24,144 bases of DNA, taken from positions 638,797-662,940 of the forward strand of contig NW_004457323.1 of NCBI RefSeq assembly GCF_000313135.1, in the 5' to 3' direction. Shown piece by piece: positions 16,034-24,144 of this stretch. The DNA comes from Acanthamoeba castellanii str. Neff (taxonomy: Eukaryota > Discosea > Longamoebia > Acanthamoebidae). Position numbers and translations under genes: made by a program. Numbering within the stretch: the first letter of the stretch is position 1; the number at the start of each line of letters is the position of its first letter. Under the pieces are notes generated by a model that did not search any database, was not told the origin of the DNA, and worked only from the letters and a program-made list of their open reading frames with translations.

Positions 16034-18676
16034 TCACTCTTTATTGGAAGTGTGAGCATTGCGGCTTACTGGTGGTGGCAGGCCAGCGGGGATCCCGTCA
16101 CCGAGGAGCGCGGCGATGGATGGTAGGGCCAGTCCTCCTCCGCTTGACGGCGGCAATCGGGTGGGATTCGGGGAGGCGAGGGACGAGGAGAGAAGCGTGG
16201 CCGCGGCCGAGAGCCCCCCAGGCGCGGAGAAGGCGCCGCTGGTGGAAGGAGCCGAAGTGGCAGCGAGCGACCACAGGGGAGTGGTGGAGGGTATCATCAG
16301 AGCCGCGAGCGGTGGCAAGGCACCTGCTGGTGGCTCGTGCGCCGCAGAGGATGCTGGAAAACTGCCGCGTGGAACCGTTGACACAGATGGCAGGGTGACT
16401 GAGCCGAGGGAGGGAGTTGGGCGCTGCGGAACGGCAACTGTCAAAAGCTCCGGAGGGGCGCCCGAGCGGGGTAGGAGCGGGAGATGAGGGAAGGGCGCAG
16501 GAGAAGGCGGCTGAAGGAGAGAAGGACCCGAGCGCGGATGGGAAGCCTGTTTGTTGGCTGCAGACGACGAAGACGACGAGGGGAGACCTGTAGATGATTG
16601 GAGGTGCTGGGAAAAGTGGTCGAGCAGTTGGCGCATGACGAGCCTCACCTTGTGCTCCTCGTGATTCTGATCGGCCGCAGCAGCGGCACTTGTCGGTTGA
16701 GTAGGACCTGGTGGCGCAGGTGTTGTCGATGTCGCCGTTTCTTCCGGCCGATGAACAGGAGGAAGAGGAGAGCCCGTGAGTCCGGGCGAGCTCTGTGGGC
16801 CTCGCGTGGTGTCGTTCCGACGCCTGTTGAGGTCGGCCTCAACCGGGGTGGTCGCAATTTGATTGCTTCGCGCGATGATCGCCTGTGGGCGGAAGAGTTG
16901 AGAACTCATGGCGGATCACCAAAGGTGACGGTCCAGGTTACGACGGGTACCTGCGCTCGCGCTTGAATGTTCTCTTCCGCACCAGAAACTGTTTCGGTGT
17001 GGCTTCTCTTCGTTGCCTGCGTGCGGCTCGTGGGTGGTCGTTTGCGCTTGTGCTTCTTCTGCTGTTGCCGCCGCCGCACCTCCTCGGTGCCGCTGTCGCT
17101 GCTGCTTCCCTCGATTTCCTTTGCTTCTGTCCCTAAAAGGCGACCACCGAGGTTGACCCTGGCCCCAGCATTACCTTGCACTTCGTCGCTCTTCACGGCC
17201 CTGGTTCCCGCTTCGGTCCACCTCTGTCTCCCGCCATTGTCGATGGAGGTGGGCGCCTGGCTGACGGCGGCGGTCGCCAGCGCGTCCAGAAACTGGGCAA
17301 CCTCGAGCATTGAATTCTGAGAAGCGGGCTGTGCCAGGCACGACGCGTTGCCGCCCACACGCAGCGTAAGCCGATTGGTTTTCTATGCAAAGTCTGGTGG
17401 TCTCGTCGAATGGTACCTCGCACTTGGCCTGGGCCGGTAGTGGCGAGACGACAGGGCTCTTGGCTTCGTCGGTCCTTGTGTCGCGCGGCTCCCCAGAATG
17501 ACGTCGGTACCGTTTAGCGGGGGTCTTGCCGCTGTGGCCCTCGTCGTCATCGTCGCCGTCGAACTTCTTGTAGTGGGTGCCGTCGATGATCCGCTTCACC
17601 AGTCGGAGGGATCGGTATTCCTTGCCATCGGGTCCGACGTAGACCGTTTCCTCCTCGTCCTTCGCCGCTCCCTTCGCCAGCCCCTTCTTAGGCCTGCGTA
17701 GTAGACGTACCCGCACGACCAGCGACGAGTAGTTGAACATGTGCGCATGTGAGACATGGTCCATTGCACACGCCACGACCCGTTGGGGGAGGGGAGAAGA
17801 GGTTACTTGGTAATGGTCTTCCAGCCACTGGCGAGGGCGCTCTCGTCCAGCTGGGTGGTGCCCTGCTCCTTCTTGATGGTGGCACCCGCTTCGGCGAGGA
17901 GCCGCTCGCTCTCCTTTCGTCTGTGCCGCTTCTTGGTGGCCGGATCGTCACTGCTGCTGCTATGACGGGCTGCCACCACGGCTGAAAGCTGAGGCGGCAG
18001 CAGCGGAGTCGCGGGCGGCGAAGGTTCTTCGTGTGGCGAGTAGTCCCCGCCATCATCGTCACCACCACCACCACTGTCGTCATCAGGGCCTAGCCCCCCG
18101 CTATTGTCTGCGTCGTCACCCCCACTCTCAGGGGTCTGAATCTGTGCTTGTTGGGTGGTGGTGGTGGGGGGGGGGCGTGTAGCGTAAGCGTCTTCTCCCA
18201 GAAGAACACCAGAAGAAGGACCCACTCACCTGGCGCAGCCATCGCTGCCTGTGCTCGTGGAGTCGTATCCGGGCCTCGACCTGCTTCTGGGACTCGTTCC
18301 GGCCGCGCTTGTACTGCTTCTTCGGACCCCTTCGCTGTGGTGTGCGTGGGTGATGAAGGCGAGTCAGCTGGGTAGTGCATTATTGTGTCGACAAGCGAAA
18401 AATGTGCTCGAGAAGAAGGAAAGAAGAGACAGCTGCGCTGCTGGCGAGTGGCCGCGGTTGATGAGGTACAGCACGACACGTGGGGGGCAAGGGCGAAGGG
18501 AAGAAGGCTTGGTACACCTTAGGGAGCACTGGGGAGGGCGCTTCGGCCTTGGGCGGCAATTGGAAACTGAGGTGCAGGGACGGAGGCAGTTCGGAGGGTG
18601 GGTAAGAACTGTTGTTGTTGTTGGAGCTGCTGTGCGCAGAAGCGGCGCGAGTTGTGGTCTCCGGTTCCTCTTGCAT
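16034..18676 (-). CDS. Low-complexity nuclear-type protein with MBD-like motif
   Basis: Six exons chain in phase: 18676-18518, 18367-18230, 18135-17807, 17693-17417, 17316-16951 and 16882-16034, about 705 residues. Residues 54-99 are strongly basic (QRRGPKKQYKRGRNES then RIRLHEHRQRWLRQ), suggesting nucleic-acid binding or a nuclear signal. An acidic Gly/Asp run follows. Residues about 200-247 read SGWKTITKPKKG, an acidic/Lys linker, then YVGPDGKEYRSLRLVKRII; this resembles the methyl-CpG-binding (MBD/TAM) pattern of a Gly-Trp strand, a Tyr-x-x-Pro-x-Gly-Lys turn, an Arg-Ser pair and a helix. The rest is Ser/Pro/Ala-rich with one helical segment (HKVRLVMRQLLDHFSQHL). The 5' end is uncertain: a His/Pro-rich stretch upstream (about 18810-18690) may be another exon. 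The 3' end could also differ, since AATAAA lies at the stop. Confidence 0.6.
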
Positions 18677-19201
18677 CTTTCTGCAAACTAGAAATCTGTG
18701 GTGCGGGAACAACTCCGTCTATTTTGAGACTTTGCGAGCCCAAAGGGGGCTTAGGAGGGAGTGTGGGTGGGGGTAGGTGATGATGATGGTGGTGTGGACC
18801 CGGGCTTGACCTGAAAACGAAGAAACCACATCAAATTTATAGTGTGCCAGACTCCGTGCGGTGCTGGACCCAGCCAACCAGCAAAAATTGGTCTCAATTG
18901 TTTTCTCATTTTTGTTTCATTTGCTAAATTCTTTTCCCTGCGGGAAATTACCGGCGGCCCCACCGACCATTCTTTGGCTTGGTCGTTTGGTTGTGGTTGT
19001 CCAGGTGGTTGCGGCCTGTTGTCTGTAATCTCTTGCCGGCAAGATGAACACAGCCTCGATGGCGCAGGTCAAGCACAACACCCAGCGCATTGCCGCGTGT
19101 ACGCTCGCTCCCCTTCGAAATCTATGTAGTAGGGGCGCATTTGTTGGGCCAATGGCACCGGCTCGGATCTGCATTCATGCATTTCGATGGATTGAAAACG
19201 A
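18677..19201. other. Divergent intergenic region
   Basis: This lies between the MBD-like gene (-) and the SETD3-like gene (+) and should hold both promoters. On the minus strand 18810-18690 an open stretch encodes His and Pro runs and SLKIDGVVPAPQ, a possible 5' exon. A second minus-strand frame at about 19090-18920 has a hydrophobic start but no supporting context. Confidence 0.4.
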
Positions 19202-21780
19202 ATGTGTGTGGCTGCAGTGGCACACGAAGTGGTAGGACAGGCCCGCAATGAGGAGGAAAGATGGAAATCCTTCCTTCAGCTTCACGCTGCCCTTCAGGAG
19301 CTCAAACGTCGTCAACAGAAGAAGAAGAAAGGTTCAACTACGTTCCCTTCACTAGAAAGGCGCTTTCTTCAGATCTCCTTGACACTCATTTTACTCTGAA
19401 TTTTGATCAATTGTTGTCCAACAATCACTGTTTTTTTATATATTTTTTATACACAAAAATCTTCGGCCAAGGCCTTGTTAGTATTGCCTCGACTTGACAC
19501 CGTAAGTTAACCTCCTTGTGTGTTGTCGCTCTGCCGCATCCTGCAGGAGTGGAGCCTTCCGGCCCCACAAGGGACGACCTGGAGCAGCTCCGTGTGTGGC
19601 TGCTGAAGAACGGGCTCGACAGCAAGTGGCTTGAGGGCATCGAGTTTGCCGCCAACCTGCCCGAGGGCAGCGGCGTAGTCGCCAAGAAGGATTTCAAGAA
19701 GGGGGAGCCGTTCCTTCAGGTTGTTTCTTTCTTCCTCATCTTGTCTGGTCCACGCGCTAACAGTGGCCGAACGTTCACACACACACACACACACACAACA
19801 ACAACAACACACACACACCACACACACATAGGTCCCGCGAAAGCTGATGTTCACGTGTCAGGCCATGCAGAACACCCCGCTGGGGCAGCTGCTCAAGGTG
19901 GACAAGTTCTTGGCGCAATCGCCCAGCTTGTGCCTTGCTCTTCACCTGCTGGTCGAAAAACACAACCACTCCTCTTTCTGGACGCCCTACATCAGTACTG
20001 CCTCCTTGTCTCCTCTGCGTGTCAGTAGAATCAATTCTCAAGCTTGGTCATCTGCTAACCCACGCATCCTTCGCCTCGTCACAGAAACGCTGCCCAAGTC
20101 GTACGGAACGTGTCTTTACTTTACGCTGGAGGAGCTGGAGGGCCTGCGCGGCTCGCCGACCTTCACCAGCGCCATCAAGGTCATCGCCACGGTGGCCATC
20201 CAATACACCTACATCCACGATCTGTTCCAGGTTCGCCCTTCGCCGCCGCCATTTCTTAGTTTGCGGCCTCTCGAGCTTCTCATTCTGGTTGAGTCTCACC
20301 TCCGGGTCGTAAACGCGCGCGTGCTGATCAGATTCGGAAGGACATTCTGCACATCAATGCATTCACGTGGGACGAATTCATCTGGGCGATGTCAGCTGTG
20401 GGTTCCCGGCAGAACCAGGTCCCTCAATGGGGACACAACGCGTTGTCGGAGTATGCCCTCATCCCTGCGTGGGACATGTGCAACCACGACCACGGCGACG
20501 TACGTTTAGCTCTGCTATGCTCTGTTCTCCTTTGCCTCAATCTTGCTGACCGGGTGTCTCTGCTTGGTCAAACCCTCACGACGAGCAGTTGCAAACGTTT
20601 TGGGACGTCAACAGCGATTCGACAGAGTCGCACGCAATGCGAGCGTACAAAAAGGGCGAACAGGTGCACACACTTCCCCCCCGCTTCTCTCTTTCTCCTC
20701 TCTCTCTCTCTCTCTCATCATGTTGTTCACACTGGCGCGACAGGTCTACATTTTCTACGGGCCAAGGCCGAACTCGGACCTGTTGCTCCATGCGGGCTTT
20801 GTCTACGAGAACAACCGCTTTGATGCGCTGGCCATCCGCGTGAGGCTTGCTCCTGATGCCGAGCACATCAAGGACAAGCTTCGGCTCTTGCACCTCAACA
20901 ACATGAAAATGTACCCCCATCCCCTGCCCCACTGTCCTCACTTGCGAACCCTAGCGTTGGGCGCACCGACTCACCTTTTTCCTTTCCTGCAGGGATTCGC
21001 AATACTATCTCTACGGGCTGGGCCTGGCGGTCGACCTCATGGCATTCCTGAGGATTCACGCCATGAACGAACAGGAACTCCAGCAGGTGCTGGGAGCTTA
21101 CGACCAACAGGTGCGTGCAGGGCCAGACGCAAGCACGCACCACCTTCTGGACGAGCCTGTGCTGACTGGGTGTATGTGGCTTCAGGAGGCGAAGGTGCAC
21201 AATGGCGAACATCCGGCGTCCAACGGCGAGGTGGTCGCATCCGGAGTGTTCGACCCTCGGGTCAAGCTCAACGATCGCAACGAGCTGGCCGCCCTCCAAC
21301 TCGCCGAGGCCAAGTGTCTGAGCCTCCTCTCGCTCTACCCCACCACCCTCCAGGTACACCTTTTTTGTCCTCTTCTGTTTCTCTCGCTCTCGCTTCCTCC
21401 CCCCCCCACACACCGATCAGGTGGCTAACGGCGTGGAACTCAAACAGGAGGACCAGGCGGCTCTGCGAACAACCAGCCTGACACCCAACATGAGGGCCGT
21501 GACGTTGCTGCGCCTGAAGGAGAAGGAGATCCTCAACCGCACCCTCGACGCCATCCGACTGCTCAAGGGAGAAGTTGGCGGCACCGTTGGAGCTGCGCCG
21601 TCGCCGGCCTCATCCTCCTCGAACGGCACCGTAGCGCCGGCGCAGCAGCCAAGCAAGAACAAGAAGCGGAAGAACCGCAAGAAGAAGACTGCTGCCGCTG
21701 CCGCGACCACCTCGGAAGAGAGCGAAACTCCTGCTGCTGCCTCATCGCCCACGACGGAGGAGAAAGACCGAACGGCGTAA
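19202..21780 (+). CDS. SETD3: SETD3-like SET-domain protein histidine methyltransferase
   Basis: Ten exons join with correct phases: 19202-19331, 19547-19719, 19832-19994, 20085-20230, 20332-20499, 20589-20663, 20744-20910, 20993-21110, 21186-21353 and 21421-21780, giving 555 residues. The N-terminal helix (EEERWKSFLQLHAALQEL then RRQQKKKKG), the split SET domain and a C-terminal Rubisco-LSMT substrate-binding-type domain follow the SETD3 order. Visible SET motifs are GSGVVAKKDFKKGEPF, VPRKLMFT, SFWTPYI, LPKSYGTCLYF, WAMSAVGSRQNQVP, IPAWDMCNH (Asn255-His256) and GEQ-VYIFYGPRPN (Tyr290), with the GFVYENN strand behind. SETD3 methylates actin at His73 using S-adenosylmethionine, and amoeba actin carries that modification, so the role is likely the same. 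The low-complexity Lys/Ala/Ser tail is typical. The start ATG at 19202 is the first in frame. Confidence 0.85.
19775..19829. repeat. (CA)n/(CAA)n microsatellite in SETD3-like intron 2
   Basis: Runs of CA and CAA end at the ATAG acceptor of the exon at 19832. Confidence 0.9.
20680..20716. repeat. (TC)n tract in SETD3-like intron 6
   Basis: Pyrimidine run CTCTCTCT upstream of the acceptor at 20743. Confidence 0.85.
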
Positions 21781-22089
21781 ACGCGCCAAAAAAACATGAT
21801 GTATCAACCACCTCACCATCCCCCATGTAGCTCTCTGTGTTCATTTTTGCCTCCGAACAGCCCTGTCTCTCCTCCACACTCGGCGCTCTCTCCTCGCGCT
21901 TCTCTTTTCCTCGCTGGCGTCCGTGGTGGTTGCTGTGAAGGTGGTCGGAGTTAAAGAAAGGGGAGCGATGCTTGGTGACGCGCGTGTTCGACTTAACCAC
22001 CGACACGAACAGCACAGCGCAACACGCTGGAAGGGGGTCAAGAGAGAAAGAGAGAGATAGAGAGCACGAAGAGAAGAGTCCAGAAAAAA
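21781..22089. other. Intergenic region between two plus-strand genes
   Basis: It holds the 3' region of the SETD3-like gene and the promoter of the SH3 gene. A purine-rich GAGAGAAAG run lies at about 22040-22063. No gene is seen. Confidence 0.5.
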
Positions 22090-24144
22090 ATGGTGCGACC
22101 CCTCCCTCCTTCGTCAACACAAGGGAAGAGATCTAGGGAGACTCAGCGGGGGTACATGGGCAGGAGGTGAAGGTGATCGCGGTGTGCGACTTCCGAGCGG
22201 AGCACGAGGACGAGCTCGGCTTCTTTGAGGACGACACCTTCGTCGTGTTCGCCCGCCTCGCCGTACGCGCCCTCCTTTCGTCCTCGCTCTTTGGGGGGGA
22301 CAAAATAATTCCTTTTTATAAGGTAATAATAACAATAATTATGTGTTAAAAAAATGTCCGCTGTGCGCAGGAGGACGAGGGGTGTTGGTGGGGGCGAGCC
22401 AAGGGCGCGGAGGGCATCTTCCCGGCCGAGTGCGTGCAGGTGCTGCGCGGCGACCCCGACCAGCTCCCGCTGAAGAGCATCGAAGAGGAGGGTCAAGAAG
22501 GCGGCGGCACGCCGCAGCAGCAGCAAGAGGAAGAGACGCAAAAACAAAAAAAGGCCAACGACGACGACGCCCAACAAGTCCAGGCCGAGAAGGACAAGGA
22601 AGAGGAGACGGCGACTGACAAGGCCCACCAGGAAGAAGTCAAGTCGGACGTGCAGCCTGCAAATGAGAAGGGAGGAGAGGCCGAGGCTGCAGCGAAGCCC
22701 ATCGATGTCGCAGCATCTGCGGAGAGAGGAGGCAAGGCCAAGGAAAAGGAATCGGCCGAAGAAGACGGCGGCGAATACTCGCCGCCTCCTCCCGTATGTC
22801 TTCCACGCCACTGATCATTCCCACACGCACGCTTGAGCGCCGATTTGGTGGACGGACGCCGCTCACCGCTAGCGGTCGTGGTGGGGGCGTGCAGGAACCG
22901 GAGCACGTGGGCCGCGCTGCCGGCGAAGTTCGGGTCATCGCCATCACCGACTACTATGGCCAGGTGCGCCTCCTCGATGGCTGGCGTTCGACTGATCAGT
23001 CGCTGACTTGTGGTGCTGGTGGCGATGTGTGCGTGTGTGCAGGACGATATGGAGCTGACGTTCAAGGAGAACCAGACGTTCGTGGTGGACGCCCTGCTCT
23101 CCGAGGACGAGACTTACTGGTGGGGCACCCTCAACGACAAAATCGGCGTGTTCCCCTCAGACACCGTTCAAGTTCTAACTGGTAGCGCTCCCCTTGCGTG
23201 CGTGTGCGGCCATGCGTGTGCGTGTGCGTGTGCGTGTGCGTGTTGTGCGTGTGCGTGTGCGTGTGCGCGAGTGACTGATATCAATTTTGTGGCAAACGCA
23301 GGCAACCCGGATCTGATTCCGTTCCGGAGCATCGAGGACGAGGAGCAGAGGCGACAGGAGGTGATGAAACAGAAAATTCTCGAGAAGCAGCGCAAGAAGA
23401 AGGAACTGGAGAACGAACAGCGCCGCAAGGAGGAGGAGGAGAAGGCGCGCAAGAAGCGCGAGGAAAAGGAACGCGTCATCCCCATGAACATCGAGAAGAT
23501 GCAGCCCTGCCCCAAGTGCGGCACCGCCGTGCGAATCAAGGTACTCCCACTCCTCGATGACGTGCGTTGCGTGTGCCGCTCACGCTCAGCCTTGCGGTGG
23601 TGGACAGATCGGAGTGCTGTTCGGCATGTGCGGCAAGTGCGGTGCGTTGGCGCAGCGCACCTGGACGGCCGAGGACGAAGAGAAGGCGAAGGAGGAGGTC
23701 GAGAAGAAGCGCAGGGAGGAGGAGGAGAAGCGGGCCAAGGAGGAGGAGGAGAAGCGTCGCAAGCGTGAGGAGGTTCTGAAGAAGCGCGAGGAGGAGAAGG
23801 CCCTGGAGAAGGAGCGGATCCGGAAGGAGCTCGAGGAGAAGAGGAAGAGGGAAGAGGAGGAGAAGATCAAGGCCGAGCAGGACAAGGCGCAAAGAGCGAA
23901 GGACGAAGAGACGCGAAAGAAGCGCGAAACCGAAGAACGAAAGCGACTCGAGGCTGAGGAGCAGAAGAAGGCGGAAGAGGAGGCGCGGGCCAAGAAGGAG
24001 GAGGAGACCCGCAGGAAGGACGAGGAGATGCAGAAGAAGCGCATCGCCGAGGAGCAGAAACGGTTCGAGGAGGAGCGCAAGAAGCGAGCCGAGGCTGACG
24101 CACGCCGCCGGGAAGAGATGGAAGCGCGTCGGCTTCTCGAGGAA
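22090..24144 (+). CDS. Double-SH3, zinc-ribbon, coiled-coil protein, 5' part
   Basis: Exons 22090-22092, 22164-22262, 22371-22793, 22895-22963, 23043-23181, 23302-23540 and 23608 to the edge join in phase, giving 503 residues so far. SH3-1 (residues about 3-60) has KVIAVCDFRAEHEDELGF, a CWWGR tryptophan pair and GIFPAECVQVL. A Glu/Gln/Lys-rich linker follows. SH3-2 (about 185-245) has VRVIAITDYYGQ, DDMELTFKENQTF, TYWWG and GVFPSDTVQVL. A likely zinc site follows: CPKC (314-317) and CGKC (332-335). From about 345 to the edge the chain is almost entirely Glu/Lys/Arg, a long single helix or coiled coil. SH3 domains bind Pro-rich ligands, so a cytoskeletal or signalling scaffold is likely, by inference. 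The first exon would be only the ATG; a different 5' exon is possible. The gene is cut by the window end. Confidence 0.75.
23213..23270. repeat. (GTGTGC)n microsatellite in SH3-gene intron
   Basis: Alternating GTGTGC units lie between the donor at 23182 and the acceptor at 23301. Confidence 0.9.

Noticed and set aside
1..24144. tRNA or rRNA genes
   Set aside because: I saw no tRNA-like arm pattern or rRNA-like conserved block on reading both strands; a tRNAscan or Rfam search was not possible here.

Overview
The window looks like nuclear DNA of a free-living amoeba, probably Acanthamoeba or a close relative. The conserved genes are CpG-rich and split by short GT-AG introns, usually with GTACG/GTGCG-like donors and CAG/TAG acceptors. 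The products are eukaryotic: a SETD3-type SET methyltransferase, a hybrid histidine kinase, a JmjC protein, an ICMT-type methyltransferase, an SH3 protein and a protein with an MBD-like domain. The genus is an inference from gene style; the eukaryotic assignment is firm. All exon maps were built by eye from splice signals and reading-frame continuity.

Layout. 1-631 (-): 3' part of a coiled-coil protein gene, running off the left edge. 1187-10496: a 9.3-kb DNA transposon with matching terminal inverted repeats (CACTGCC...), TA on both flanks and AGGTGG-rich subterminal arrays. It carries two divergent multi-exon genes: an unknown acidic protein (-, about 4640 to 1713) and a TNP2/CACTA-like transposase (+, about 5737 to 10218). 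Both are decayed. 10595-11339 (-): ICMT-family methyltransferase. 11449-13212 (+): JmjC/cupin-8 protein. 13408-15631 (-): PAS-HisKA-HATPase-REC hybrid kinase. 16034-18676 (-): low-complexity nuclear-type protein with an MBD-like motif. 19202-21780 (+): SETD3 homologue in ten exons. 22090 to the right edge (+): double-SH3, zinc-ribbon, coiled-coil protein, incomplete.

The main discovery is the transposon. Its middle 6 kb is almost free of CpG while its ends and all flanking genes are CpG-rich. Its reading frames are broken mostly by TGA. TGA is the only stop that CpG deamination can create (CGA to TGA), so the pattern suggests methylation-driven decay of a silenced element. The same window encodes a candidate methyl-CpG-binding-type protein, which makes cytosine methylation in this genome worth testing.
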